Program-made: the position numbers and the translations under genes
The notes under the pieces: model-generated
Database searches by the model: none
What the model saw: the letters and a program-made list of their open reading frames with translations, nothing else
Told to the model about the DNA's origin: nothing
Source: Slackia heliotrinireducens DSM 20476
GTDB taxonomy: Bacteria > Actinomycetota > Coriobacteriia > Coriobacteriales > Eggerthellaceae
NCBI RefSeq assembly: GCF_000023885.1
Contig: NC_013165.1
Location: 3,100,001-3,164,000, forward strand
Length of the DNA stretch: 64,000 nt
Reading direction: 5' to 3'
Shown: in pieces, positions 17,470 through 26,378 of the stretch
Layout of the letters: each line of letters begins with the position of its first letter
How positions within the stretch are numbered: position 1 is the first letter of the stretch

Positions 17470-18336
17470 TTACTTCTCCTCCTTTCGGACGATGACGTTG
17501 AGCAGAATGTTGATGAACACGATCAGGACGAACAGGACCAGGCCGATGGAGAACAGCGCGTCGCGATGGAGGCTGCCGTATGAGGCGTAGGACATTTCGC
17601 TCACGATGGCGGTGGTCAAGAATCGCACCGACCCGAACAGGTGCGGCATGTTGGCTACATTGCCCGCGACCATGATGATGGCCATTGCCTCGCCTAACGC
17701 ACGGCCGATTCCCTGGACGACGGCGGCGGCGATGCCGCTGCGGGCGGTGTGGAGGGACACCTTGAAATAGGTCTCCGTTTCGGTCGCGCCCAGCGCCAAG
17801 GAACCTTCTTCGTACTCCGGAGGCACCGCATCAAGGGCAGTGGCGGAGACGTTGATGATGTACGGGAGAATCATGATCGCCAGAACCACGATGGCTGCCA
17901 GCAGCGTGGCGCCGGAACTGAGGCTGAAGATCTTCTGGATGGCCGGGACGAGCACGATCATGCCCACAAGACCGTAGACGACCGAAGGGATGCCCGCCAG
18001 CAGCTCCACGGCGGAGCGCATGACGCGGCTTGCCTTGGGTCCGGCGAATTTCGAGAGGAACAGCGCCGCCAGCAGTCCCAGGGGAATGCCGATGGTGATG
18101 GCCCCGACGGTGCCGTACAGGCTGGTAAGGATGAACGGCAAAATGCCGAACTGACCTTGGGAAGGACTCCACAGCTGCCCGAGCAGGAAATCGACGGGAC
18201 CGATTTCTGCAATGGCTGGCAGGCCGGAGATGATCAGGTACGCGGTGATTCCGAACACGAAGACCACCGAGAGAAGACCGCACATGAGGAAGACGCCGTG
18301 GAATATCGCTTCGATTGGTTTGTTCAATTGCTTCAA
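17470..18336 (-). CDS. pstC: Phosphate ABC transporter permease PstC
   Basis: 288 residues from a TTG start. Six membrane helices and the EAA loop EEGSLALGATETETYFKVSLHTARSG are seen. A longer frame with an ATG at 18369 exists, but it would run through the stem of an intercistronic hairpin; TTG at 18336 has TTAGGAG 6 bases upstream and gives the usual PstC N-terminus. Confidence 0.93.
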   Translation of the reverse strand: MKQLNKPIEAIFHGVFLMCGLLSVVFVFGITAYLIISGLPAIAEIGPVDFLLGQLWSPSQGQFGILPFILTSLYGTVGAITIGIPLGLLAALFLSKFAGPKASRVMRSAVELLAGIPSVVYGLVGMIVLVPAIQKIFSLSSGATLLAAIVVLAIMILPYIINVSATALDAVPPEYEEGSLALGATETETYFKVSLHTARSGIAAAVVQGIGRALGEAMAIIMVAGNVANMPHLFGSVRFLTTAIVSEMSYASYGSLHRDALFSIGLVLFVLIVFINILLNVIVRKEEK

Positions 18337-18357
18337 AGTAAAGCTCCTAACAGCAGA

Positions 18358-18392
18358 ATAGCCGAGCACCGCTTGCAGGGACGCTCGGCTAT
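18358..18392 (-). promoter_or_regulatory. Intercistronic hairpin between pstS and pstC
   Basis: Perfect 10-bp stem ATAGCCGAGC/GCTCGGCTAT directly behind the pstS stop and ahead of the pstC ribosome-binding site. In pst operons such hairpins commonly protect the pstS message or partly terminate, giving excess binding protein; that role is inferred. Confidence 0.65.
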
Positions 18393-18410
18393 CCGAGGTG
18401 TTGACGAGGA

Positions 18411-19268
18411 TTAGGAGGCCGGGATGGCGTCCGCCGAGCGCACGAGGTCAGCTGCTTCGGGGCTGGTCGCGAATTCGATGAAGGCTTCGGCTGCGGGCGA
18501 AGGCGTGGCGCCTTCCATCAGGACGAAGTTGAAGGGACGCTGGATCTTGTACGAACCGTCGGCGACCGTCTCTTCGGTGCAGGCGACGCCGTCCACGGTG
18601 ACGGCCTTGATGCCCTGTTGGCCCTCGACAGAGGAGAGGGACGCATAGCCGATGGCGTTCTCGGAGCTGCTGACAGCCGTGATGACCGCGCCGGTGGACG
18701 TCAGCTCCTGCTCAAGCTTGCAGGTGTCTTCGGTGCCGGTGATGGACTCGAAGCCGTCGCGGGTACCCGATCCGCTCTCGCGGCCGATGCAGGAGATTGC
18801 CAGGTCAGCGCCGCCGACTTCTTTCCAATTGGTGATTTCGCCATTGAAGATGGCGGCGATCTGCTCGAGGGACAAGTCGTCGACGCCACAGCCCTCGTTC
18901 ACGATGACCACGATGCCATCCAGGGCGACGGTGACGGTTTCAAGGCCGGTCTCCTCATCCTTAAGATCGCGGGAGGCCAGGCCGATGTCGGCCGAGCCGT
19001 TCTTGGCGCACTCGATGCCCGTGCCGGAACCGGTGGCATCGTAGGTGATGGTTACGCCAGGGTTGTCGGCCATGAATTGCTCGGCCAGCGTGCCGATGAC
19101 CTTCTCCATAGAGGTCGATCCGTTGGTGGCGATGGTTCCCGAGAGCTCGCCCGACGCCCCATCCGCACCCCCTTCGGCACCGGAGCCGCCGCACGCTACC
19201 ATCGAGCAAGCCAGAGCTGCAACTGCGGCCATGCATCCAGCCGCCCTTACAATGTTCTTGAATTTCAT
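18411..19268 (-). CDS. pstS: Phosphate-binding lipoprotein PstS
   Basis: 285 residues. Lipoprotein signal with lipobox MVAC (Cys26), a Gly/Ala-rich spacer, then a PBP2-fold PstS domain: TNGSTSMEKVIGTLAEQF, YDATGSGTGIECAKNGSADIGLASR and GRESGSGTRDGFESI contain the Ser/Thr/Arg/Asp residues that bind phosphate in the family. It catches phosphate outside the membrane for PstCA. First gene of the operon. Confidence 0.96.
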   Translation of the reverse strand: MKFKNIVRAAGCMAAVAALACSMVACGGSGAEGGADGASGELSGTIATNGSTSMEKVIGTLAEQFMADNPGVTITYDATGSGTGIECAKNGSADIGLASRDLKDEETGLETVTVALDGIVVIVNEGCGVDDLSLEQIAAIFNGEITNWKEVGGADLAISCIGRESGSGTRDGFESITGTEDTCKLEQELTSTGAVITAVSSSENAIGYASLSSVEGQQGIKAVTVDGVACTEETVADGSYKIQRPFNFVLMEGATPSPAAEAFIEFATSPEAADLVRSADAIPAS

Positions 19269-19731
19269 TCTTTCCCTTTCGATTCAGACTGCCTCGCAGT
19301 CGTTGATGCAGGCCGTTCAGGCCCGCATGCCATTAAATGGCCCCAATGAAAAGGAGTTGACAGGCGGCAGCAAAAGAACGGCAGGGTCTTTGCAAAGCGA
19401 GTGTCAACAACGAATGGCGGAATCGAGGGAAACGAACCCGACGGATGCCGCCGCCAACATGTGTGCGGGCATCGGTTTTGCAGGTTCTTGATTCGGGGTT
19501 TGCACAAGCTTGACCGTACAGACGCAGGTTCTCCAACCTGCTACAACGTTGCACCAGGTCAAGGCTGGTAGTAGACGATTGGGAGATGCATAGAGAAATC
19601 GAGTTGGCGTTATTTAAAGAACGTGTCAAAAGGACATGCGGCCCTCGTCAATTGTCTGCAGAGGACCGCTTCCGTGTTAGATGTTTGATGCAAGACGCAC
19701 CCCGTCAACGAGTTGACCCGTCGCAGGGCGC
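19269..19731. other. Leader of pst operon and spacer to dapH
   Basis: No gene seen. Holds the candidate Pho box/-10 of pstS (19332-19363) and, farther up, the palindrome GTCAACGAGTTGAC at 19704-19717 of unknown meaning. Confidence 0.5.
19332..19363 (-). promoter_or_regulatory. Candidate Pho-box promoter of pstS
   Basis: On the minus strand CTGTCAA, four bases, TTTTCAT (19346-19363) repeats the 7-4-7 layout of PhoB boxes, the first half matching well and the second poorly, followed 8 bases later by TTTAAT (19332-19337) as -10. Inference from layout and gene identity. Confidence 0.35.
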
Positions 19732-19756
19732 AAAAAACCGCAGCACGGGGCTGCGG
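19732..19756 (-). terminator. Terminator after dapH
   Basis: Stem CCGCAGC/GCTGCGG with a 5-base loop, followed on the minus strand by TTTTTT, 25 bases behind the dapH stop. Confidence 0.85.
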
Positions 19757-19780
19757 CTTTCGGTGGTTTCGCAAGGTGAA

Positions 19781-20473
19781 TTAGAGGGAGCGCAGGGCGT
19801 CGACCAGAGCGGTCTTCGACGAGGTCTGCTCGTCCTTCATCTTGATGACCTTAGCGGGGATGCCTGCGACCACGGCGTTTTCGGGAACATCCTTGGTCAC
19901 CACGGCACCGGCGGCCACAACGGCGCCCTTGCCGATGCGGCAGCCCTCGAGCACCACGGCGTTCGCGCCGATGAGCACGTCGTCTTCGACGATGACCGGG
20001 GTTGCGCTGGCCGGCTCCACCACGCCGGCGAGCACGGTGCCCGCGCCGATGTGGCAGTTGTCGCCCACCATGGCGCGGCCGCCCAGCACGGCGCCCATGT
20101 CGATCATGGTGCCTGCGCCGATCACGGCTCCGATGTTGATGACGGCGCCCATCATGATGACGGCGGCGTCGCCGATCTCCACCTGGTCGCGGATGATGGC
20201 GCCCGGCTCGATGCGCGCGTTGATGTTCTTCTTATCCAGCAGCGGCACTGCGGAGTTGCGGCAGTCGTTCTCGATCACGATGTCTTCGATGTTGTCGGCG
20301 TTGGCCTCCAGAATGGGAGCCAGCTCCTTCCAGTCGGCGAACACGACCTTGTCGCCTGCGCCAAACACCTGAGCGGTGCCGTAGTCGATGGGGGCCTTCT
20401 CCTTGATGTACGCCTTGACCGGCGTCTTCTTCTCGGCGTTCGCGATAAAATCGATAATGTACTGTGCGTCCAT
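19781..20473 (-). CDS. dapH: Tetrahydrodipicolinate N-acetyltransferase
   Basis: 230 residues. An N-terminal helical domain (1-85; opens [20 protein letters not shown] as in DapH) is followed by a left-handed beta-helix of hexapeptide repeats ([24 protein letters not shown] and on), the trimeric acetyltransferase fold. It acetylates tetrahydrodipicolinate with acetyl-CoA, the committed step of the acetylase branch of diaminopimelate/lysine synthesis. Length and N-domain separate it from the succinylase DapD. Last gene of lysA-dapA-dapB-dapH. Confidence 0.93.
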   Translation of the reverse strand: MDAQYIIDFIANAEKKTPVKAYIKEKAPIDYGTAQVFGAGDKVVFADWKELAPILEANADNIEDIVIENDCRNSAVPLLDKKNINARIEPGAIIRDQVEIGDAAVIMMGAVINIGAVIGAGTMIDMGAVLGGRAMVGDNCHIGAGTVLAGVVEPASATPVIVEDDVLIGANAVVLEGCRIGKGAVVAAGAVVTKDVPENAVVAGIPAKVIKMKDEQTSSKTALVDALRSL

Positions 20474-20502
20474 GCTGTCCTTTCGGTGGCGTTTCGTGAA
20501 AA

Positions 20503-20533
20503 TGGGACAAAGGGGACTGTCCCCTTTGTCCCA
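20503..20533 (-). repeat. 31-nt dispersed palindrome, copy 2
   Basis: Begins TGGGACAAAGGGGAC and ends TTTGTCCCA; 7 bases behind the dapB stop, with AAAA before it (TTTT after it on the minus strand). Lies between dapB and dapH. Confidence 0.9.
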
Positions 20534-20540
20534 ACTTGGG

Positions 20541-21260
20541 TTAGGCGAACATCAGCTCGTCGAAAGTGTAGAACTTCTTCTCGGCGTTGACCAGCTTTTT
20601 CGCACCGGCCACGGCACCTGCCGCAAAAACGGTACGACTCTGGGCGCGATGGGTCAGTTCAACCTCTTCGTTGTTGCCGAAGAAATGCACCGTGTGCGTG
20701 CCTGCAACCGTGCCGCCGCGCAGGGCATGCATGCCGATTTCGCGCTTCGGGCGCTTTCCTACCATGCCGTCGCGACCGCTCACCACGTCGCACTCGCCTT
20801 CGGGGTCCACGGACTTGAGCAGAAGTTTCGCCGTACCGGAGGGCGCGTCGGCCTTCTGGTTGTGATGTGTCTCGGTGATTTCGATATCGAAGCCTTCCAA
20901 GGCTTTGGCTGCGTCGGCGGCCAGGTGCTTCAGCACCGCCACGCCAAGCGAGTAGTTGGCACTGTGGATCGTCGGCGCCACTTCGCCCAACGCGCGAAGC
21001 ACGTCCATATCAGCTTCGTCGTAGCCCGTCGTGCCCGACAGCAGCGCGGCACCCGTACGCCGCACATACTCGTCCACCAACGGCAGCATGTCCTTGTGGG
21101 AGAAGTCGATAACCACGTCGGCTTCAGGTTCCCAAACTGCGGAATCGTCCTTGTTCTCGATGCCGATCATGCTTACGACCTGCATGTTCTCTTCAGCCTC
21201 GATCAGTCCGGCAATCACCGTTCCCATGCGGCCGTTTCCGACCATCAACACGTTAATCAA
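20541..21260 (-). CDS. dapB: 4-Hydroxy-tetrahydrodipicolinate reductase
   Basis: 239 residues. N-terminal NAD(P)-binding GNGRMG motif and the catalytic/substrate segment [16 protein letters not shown] are diagnostic. It reduces the DapA product to tetrahydrodipicolinate. Its start overlaps the end of dapA by 8 bases, indicating coupled translation. Confidence 0.96.
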   Translation of the reverse strand: MINVLMVGNGRMGTVIAGLIEAEENMQVVSMIGIENKDDSAVWEPEADVVIDFSHKDMLPLVDEYVRRTGAALLSGTTGYDEADMDVLRALGEVAPTIHSANYSLGVAVLKHLAADAAKALEGFDIEITETHHNQKADAPSGTAKLLLKSVDPEGECDVVSGRDGMVGKRPKREIGMHALRGGTVAGTHTVHFFGNNEEVELTHRAQSRTVFAAGAVAGAKKLVNAEKKFYTFDELMFA

Positions 21261-22143
21261 GAAGACCGACCTCCTTCATGGCCTGCTGCACGCGGACGGC
21301 GCTGGCTTCGGCCATCGGCCACAGCGGCTGGCGGTACACACCCTTGATCAGGCCCATCATCTCCATGGCGCCCTTAACCGGAATCGGATTGGTCTCGCAG
21401 AACAACGCGTGGATCAGATCCAGGTTGTCCAGCTGAATCTTCAGAGCCTCGTCGTGGCGGCCTTCCAGATACGCAGTGGTCATGTTGTGCACGGCGGCCG
21501 GATCCACGTTCGCCCACACAGAGATGACGCCGCGGGCGCCCAGGGACATCAGCGGAATGACCATGTCGTCGTTGCCGGAGAACATGAAGAAGTCGTCGCT
21601 CAGGTAGCGGGCGATGTTGGTGGCATACGCGATGGAGCCCGAAGCCTCCTTGATACCCAGGGCGTTGGGGTGCTGGGCCAGGCGCTTCACGTTGTTCTCG
21701 GAGATGCTGCAACCGGTGCGGCTAGGCACGTTGTACAGGATGCAGGGGATTTCCACCGCATCAAGAACGGTCTTGAAGTGCTGGTAGATGCCCTCTTCGT
21801 TGGACTTGTTGTAATACGGGGTGATGACCAGCAGACCGTCGGCGCCTAGCTTCTGGTAGCTGAGGCTCTTCATGCGCATGGTCTCGGTATCGTTGGAGCC
21901 GGAACCCGCGATAACGGGCACGCGGCCAGCCACGCGCTTGACGGTGAAGTCGCACACCGCGTCGTCTTCCTCATGGGACATGGTGGAGGACTCGCCGGTG
22001 GTGCCCAGCACCAGGATGGAGTCGGTGCCCTTTTCCAGATGGAAGTCGATAAGCCCGGCCAGGGCGTCGAAGTCGACGGATCCGTCCTCGTTGAACGGGG
22101 TGACGAGGGCGACGATGGAGCCTTGCAGGTTCTTGATATCCAT
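21253..22143 (-). CDS. dapA: 4-Hydroxy-tetrahydrodipicolinate synthase
   Basis: 296 residues, TIM-barrel aldolase of the DapA family. GTTGESSTMSHEE, YNVPSRTG (catalytic Tyr) and GIKEASG (Schiff-base Lys) are all present. It condenses pyruvate with aspartate semialdehyde. It follows lysA by 21 bases in the same operon. Confidence 0.97.
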   Translation of the reverse strand: MDIKNLQGSIVALVTPFNEDGSVDFDALAGLIDFHLEKGTDSILVLGTTGESSTMSHEEDDAVCDFTVKRVAGRVPVIAGSGSNDTETMRMKSLSYQKLGADGLLVITPYYNKSNEEGIYQHFKTVLDAVEIPCILYNVPSRTGCSISENNVKRLAQHPNALGIKEASGSIAYATNIARYLSDDFFMFSGNDDMVIPLMSLGARGVISVWANVDPAAVHNMTTAYLEGRHDEALKIQLDNLDLIHALFCETNPIPVKGAMEMMGLIKGVYRQPLWPMAEASAVRVQQAMKEVGLLD

Positions 22144-22164
22144 GGTGGATTCCTTTCGTTTCAG

Positions 22165-23463
22165 TTACGCCTGCGGGGTTTCCCGCTGCGCGATGGTCTG
22201 GAGTTTCGTGCCGATTTCGAAGCAGTCGAGGGTGGCGAAGTAATCGGAGGGTCGCTCGGCGCGGCGGATGAGCTTCGGCGTGCCATCCGTCTGCAGAAGC
22301 ACCTCCGCGGACTTCAAGCGGCCGTTGTAGTTGTAGCCCATGGCGTGTCCATGGGCACCGGCATCGTGGATGACCAGCAGGTCGCCCATCTCGATCTCCG
22401 GCAGCGAACGGTCAACGGCGAACTTGTCGTTGTTTTCGCACAGGTTACCGACCACGTCGTACACGTGATCGCACGGCGCATCCTCCTTTCCTGCGACGGT
22501 GATGTGATGGTACGCGCCGTACATGGCCGGGCGGATGAGGTTCACCGCGTTGGCGTCGACGCCGATGTATTCCTTATAGGTATGCTTCTCGTGGATGGCA
22601 CGTGTGACCAGGCATCCGTAAGGCGCCAGCATGAAACGGCCCATCTCGGTGTAAATGGCGACGTCGCCCATGCCCGCCGGTACCAGAACCTCGTCGTACA
22701 CGCGGCGGACGCCTTCGCCAATGGCCCGAATGTCGTTGGGCTCCTGGTCGGGGCTGTAGGCCACGCCCACGCCGCCGGACAGGTTGATGAACGCGATGTG
22801 CACGTCGGTTTCGCGGGCTATGTCCACGGCGAGCTGGAACAGCACGCCCGCCAGCTGGGGGTAGTACTCGTTGGTCACGGTGTTGCTGGCCAGAAACGCG
22901 TGGATGCCGAAGTGCTTGGCACCCTTGGCCTTGCACATGCGGAAGGCTTCGCGCAACTGGTCGGCGGTCATGCCGTACTTGGCATCGCCGGGGGCGTCCA
23001 TAATGCCGTTTGCCATTTCGAACAGGCCGCCCGGGTTGAAACGGCAGCATACGGTTTCGGGAATGTGGCCGGTGAGCTGCTCGTAGAATTCGATATGGGT
23101 GATGTCGTCGAAGTTCACCAGGGCGCCCAGCTTGTCGGCCAACACGAAATCTTCGGCCGGCGTGTCGTTGGACGAGAACATGATGTCGTGGCCGGTAATG
23201 CCCACCGCCTCGGAAATCATGAGCTCCGTAAACGACGAGCAATCGCAGCCGCAGCCGTATTCCTTCAGGATGTTGATGATGAACGGGTTCGGGTTGGCCT
23301 TGACGGCGAAATACTCCTTGAAGCCCGGGTTCCATGCGAAGGCATCGCGGACAGCTTCCATATTCTTGCGGATGCCCGCTTCGTCGTACAGGTGGAAAGG
23401 CGTGGGGAACTGCTCGGCAATAGCTTCGAGCTGGTCCTTCGTTACAAACGGCTTCTTTTCCAT
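22165..23463 (-). CDS. lysA: Diaminopimelate decarboxylase
   Basis: 432 residues, fold type III PLP enzyme. FAVKANPNP carries the PLP lysine, INLSGGVGVAY the phosphate loop, and CRFNPGG and the C-terminal HDAGAHGHAMGYNYNGR are typical of LysA. It converts meso-diaminopimelate to lysine. First gene of lysA-dapA-dapB-dapH, preceded by a 10-bp leader hairpin. Confidence 0.95.
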   Translation of the reverse strand: MEKKPFVTKDQLEAIAEQFPTPFHLYDEAGIRKNMEAVRDAFAWNPGFKEYFAVKANPNPFIINILKEYGCGCDCSSFTELMISEAVGITGHDIMFSSNDTPAEDFVLADKLGALVNFDDITHIEFYEQLTGHIPETVCCRFNPGGLFEMANGIMDAPGDAKYGMTADQLREAFRMCKAKGAKHFGIHAFLASNTVTNEYYPQLAGVLFQLAVDIARETDVHIAFINLSGGVGVAYSPDQEPNDIRAIGEGVRRVYDEVLVPAGMGDVAIYTEMGRFMLAPYGCLVTRAIHEKHTYKEYIGVDANAVNLIRPAMYGAYHHITVAGKEDAPCDHVYDVVGNLCENNDKFAVDRSLPEIEMGDLLVIHDAGAHGHAMGYNYNGRLKSAEVLLQTDGTPKLIRRAERPSDYFATLDCFEIGTKLQTIAQRETPQA

Positions 23464-23484
23464 TTTCGCTCCAAATACACGTAT

Positions 23485-23511
23485 CGCCAGCAGGACGCAT
23501 GCCTGCTGGCG
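23485..23511 (-). promoter_or_regulatory. Leader hairpin of lysA
   Basis: Perfect 10-bp stem CGCCAGCAGG/CCTGCTGGCG with a 7-base loop, 22 bases ahead of the lysA start on the message. No T-run follows, so an RNA-stability or translation role is more likely than attenuation. Confidence 0.5.
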
Positions 23512-23783
23512 ACAAAAATCGACTCAGCAAGATAGCGCACCTGCAATTTTGCAGACAGTCTGACGGGTGTTCCCCGACAGCCCACCGTTGCGCCATGCCT
23601 GTCGCAACGATTCGGCGGAATTGCCTCGCTTCGGGATAATCGCCTGCCGGCTGGCCCGAAACCCTTCGCATCCGCGCCTCTATCGTGTTGGCATAGTAAC
23701 GCTTGTCACCCTGCATTTACAAGCACTTTCACGCGTTTGCATGAAATGAGACCATGGGCGGCAGCTTTTCGGGTTCGAACTTG

Positions 23784-23789
23784 TATAAT
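23784..23789 (+). promoter_or_regulatory. -10 box of the M20 gene
   Basis: Consensus TATAAT 38 bases ahead of the ATG at 23827; no clear -35. Confidence 0.45.
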
Positions 23790-23826
23790 CCTGACAATCG
23801 TCTGACCTGAAACGACAAGGAACCGT

Positions 23827-24963
23827 ATGTCGACCGTACTTCTTTCTGATGCAGAACGTGCCGAGCTTCAGCCCATGCTGACCCGGTGGCGCCGCGACCT
23901 GCATCGTATTCCCGAATTGGATTTCGATTTGCCCAAGACCATGGCCTACATCCAAGCGGCTTTGGAGCCGTTGCCCTGCGAAGTGCTTTCGCCCTGCGAA
24001 AGCACCTTGTGCGCATGGTTCGACCGCGGATCCGAGCACGCCACGGCCATCCGCACCGACATGGACGCCCTGCCGGTGACCGAGGTCACGGGTGTGGAGT
24101 TCACTTCCACCCACCCTGGGCAGATGCATGCCTGCGGCCACGACGGCCACATGTCCATGGCGCTTGGCCTCGCCCATCATGTGGCGCGGCACCTGGATGA
24201 GCTGGACCGCAGCGTGCTTATCGTGTTCCAGCCCGCCGAGGAAACCACCGGAGGTGCCAAGGTGGTGTGCGAAAGCGGCGTGTTCGAACGCTACAACGTC
24301 GACCGCATTTTCGGGTTCCATCTGTGGCCCGACCTGCCGAAAGACAGTATCGCCAGCCGGCCGGGTCCGCTGCTTGCAGCCGCCAACGAGACCACCGTCA
24401 CCTTCACTGGCAAAAGCAGCCACATCGCCAAGGCCGATCAAGGCCGCGACGCACTGCAGGCCTGCAGCCACTTTTTGATCGACGTGTACCAATATATAGA
24501 GGAACGCCAAAAAGAGGAGCCCTGCCTGCTCAAGTTCGGCTGCATGACCGCAGGGTCCGTTCGCAACGCCATCGCCGCGAACGCCCGCATCGCCGGCAGT
24601 CTGCGCACCTTCTCGCTGGACATGCGCGAACGCGCCCGCCGCGAGATCGCCGAGATTGCCGACGCTGCCGCCGCCCGGTTCGGATGCACAGCCGAAACCG
24701 TGTATTCGGAAGGCTACCCGCCCGTCATAAACAACGCCGACGTGTTTGACCTGGCCGCAGCCGCCCTGCCCGAGCTTGACACGGTTCCCGAACCGCTGCT
24801 GATCGCCGAGGACTTCGCCTGGTATCAGCAGTATCTACCTGGGGTTTTCATCCTGCTGGGCACCGGCACCGGCATCCCGCTGCACGCCGACACGTTCAAC
24901 TTCGACGAAGATATCCTGATGCGCGGCGTGGAAACCTACGCCAAGCTGGTTCGCATTCCATAA
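23827..24963 (+). CDS. M20-family amidohydrolase, probable N-acetyl-diaminopimelate deacetylase
   Basis: 378 residues. RTDMDALPV, HACGHDGHMSMALG (metal ligands), QPAEET and the C-terminal PLLIAEDFAWYQQYLPG block are typical of M20D amidohydrolases (hippuricase/IAA-amino acid hydrolase type). The family includes N-acetyl-diaminopimelate deacetylase. Next to dapH, lysA and a PatA-like aminotransferase that reading is attractive, but the family is broad and a general N-acyl amino acid hydrolase is possible. A TATAAT lies upstream; AAGGAACCGT precedes the ATG. Confidence 0.85.
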   Translation: MSTVLLSDAERAELQPMLTRWRRDLHRIPELDFDLPKTMAYIQAALEPLPCEVLSPCESTLCAWFDRGSEHATAIRTDMDALPVTEVTGVEFTSTHPGQMHACGHDGHMSMALGLAHHVARHLDELDRSVLIVFQPAEETTGGAKVVCESGVFERYNVDRIFGFHLWPDLPKDSIASRPGPLLAAANETTVTFTGKSSHIAKADQGRDALQACSHFLIDVYQYIEERQKEEPCLLKFGCMTAGSVRNAIAANARIAGSLRTFSLDMRERARREIAEIADAAAARFGCTAETVYSEGYPPVINNADVFDLAAAALPELDTVPEPLLIAEDFAWYQQYLPGVFILLGTGTGIPLHADTFNFDEDILMRGVETYAKLVRIP

Positions 24964-25030
24964 GGAGACATGGGGCCGAACCGCATACGTCAGATGCGGC
25001 AGAAGTCCTGGTCAATCTGCTAACCACGCG

Positions 25031-25066
25031 TCCCCCCGCGCCAAATTCCGATGCGGCGCAGGGGGG
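25031..25066 (+). terminator. GC-rich hairpin after M20 gene
   Basis: CCCCCCGCGCC pairs with GGCGC-A-GGGGGG (one bulge), 68 bases behind the stop; no T-run. Confidence 0.4.
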
Positions 25067-25173
25067 CATCGCGGGGTCGATCCATTGAGAAACCAGGCTA
25101 TATGGCAGCAACAGAGAAGGGCGCCCACCGAGGACACCCTTCGAGCAAAGCTGTTTTCAGCAAGATACAGCCG

Positions 25174-26313
25174 TTAGCGCAAGCCGTCCACAAAGGTTGC
25201 CATGCGGGAGAGCCCCTCTTCAAGCACGTCGTAGCTGCTGGCGAACGACGGGCGTACGTGCCCTTCGCCGTTGAAGAACACGCCCGGCGTGAGGGCCACG
25301 CCGCCTTCGAAAATCAAGCGGCGGCAGAACTCCTCGGAGGTCATGCCGAACTGCTCGATCGAGGGGAACGCATAGAAAGCGCCTTCGGGTTCCACCAGGT
25401 CAAGACCCATTTCGCGCAAGCGCGAAACCACCAGGTCGCGACGCTGCCGATACATCTTGCGCATGGGTGCGATGTCCGTGGCCAGCGCCTCGACGCCGGC
25501 ATGCTGCAGGAAGGACGGAATGCACGAAACCATGTACTGGTGGATCTTCGACGCCTGAGCGATAAAGCTTGCATCGGCGGCAATCCAGCCCATGCGCCAG
25601 CCGGTCATAGCGTACGGCTTGCTGAAGCTATCCACGCGGATGGTCTGTTCCCGCAGGTCAGGATAGCTTTCTGCAAAGCTCTTGTAACCGTCGGCGTACA
25701 CCAGCTGGTTGTACACATCGTCGCAAATCACGTAGATGCCGCGCTCGCGGGCCACTTTCGCCACAGCCGCCAGGCTATCCTTGTTGAGGATGACGCCGGT
25801 CGGGTTGTTGGGCGACGTGAGCACAATGGCTTTGGTGCGGTCGGTCACCGCAGCCTCCAGCGCCTCGGGCGTGATCTGGTAGTTCGTCGGCGTGGTGTCG
25901 AATACCACCGGCGTGCCGTGGTTAACGATGGTCATGGATTCGTACAGGATGAAGCCGGGGCCGGGGATGACCACCTCGTCGCCGGGGCTCAGCACCGTCG
26001 TTGCCGCTGCGTACAGCGCCTCGGTGGCGCCGGCGGTCACGATGATCTCGTCAGGCGAATACGCCAGGCCCTGGCGAGCCATGAACTCCGAGATGGCTTC
26101 TTTCAAAAACGCGTGCCCGTTGTTGGGCGGATAGTGCGTCATGTTTGCCGCCAAGTCCAGTGCGACCTGGTCTTTTATGGCGTCGGGGGTGTTTTCGCCC
26201 GGCTCGCCCATAGTAAGCGAAATGCATCCGGGAACTTCTTTCGCCAAAGCTGCGAACTTGCGGATTCCCGACAGTTGCAGACGATCAAGTGCAGAATTCA
26301 GAGGCAGCGACAT
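25174..26313 (-). CDS. Class I/II PLP aminotransferase, possibly N-acetyl-L,L-DAP aminotransferase
   Basis: 379 residues, fold type I. ATEALYAA, SPNNPTG, DDVYNQLVY and the PLP-lysine segment SFSKPYAMTGWRMGW are intact. Overall it resembles the PatA/AspC-like subgroup used as N-acetyl-L,L-diaminopimelate aminotransferase in the acetylase pathway. The locus supplies the steps before (DapH) and after (M20), which supports the role; aspartate or aromatic aminotransfer cannot be excluded. It lies downstream of the citrate synthase gene on the same strand, with a 31-nt palindrome between. Confidence 0.88.
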   Translation of the reverse strand: MSLPLNSALDRLQLSGIRKFAALAKEVPGCISLTMGEPGENTPDAIKDQVALDLAANMTHYPPNNGHAFLKEAISEFMARQGLAYSPDEIIVTAGATEALYAAATTVLSPGDEVVIPGPGFILYESMTIVNHGTPVVFDTTPTNYQITPEALEAAVTDRTKAIVLTSPNNPTGVILNKDSLAAVAKVARERGIYVICDDVYNQLVYADGYKSFAESYPDLREQTIRVDSFSKPYAMTGWRMGWIAADASFIAQASKIHQYMVSCIPSFLQHAGVEALATDIAPMRKMYRQRRDLVVSRLREMGLDLVEPEGAFYAFPSIEQFGMTSEEFCRRLIFEGGVALTPGVFFNGEGHVRPSFASSYDVLEEGLSRMATFVDGLR

Positions 26314-26339
26314 GGAGGTTCCCTTCCTAAAAACGAAAA

Positions 26340-26370
26340 TGGGACAAAGGGGATTTCCCCCTTTGTCCCA
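26340..26370 (-). repeat. 31-nt dispersed palindrome, copy 3
   Basis: Begins TGGGACAAAGGGGATTTCCC and ends TTTGTCCCA; same length as the other copies but with a changed centre (ATTTC instead of ACTGT). Lies 8 bases behind the citrate synthase stop, followed on the minus strand by TTTTCGTTTTT. Confidence 0.9.
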
Positions 26371-26378
26371 AACGGCGA

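Larger units (their letters stand above)
23464..23826. other. Divergent spacer lysA / M20 gene
   Basis: No gene. Contains the lysA leader hairpin (23485-23511) and the -10 box of the M20 gene (23784-23789). No lysine riboswitch core was recognised. Confidence 0.5.

Noticed and set aside
23464-23560. Lysine riboswitch before lysA
   Set aside because: Leader is too short and lacks the conserved AGAGG core; only a simple hairpin is present.
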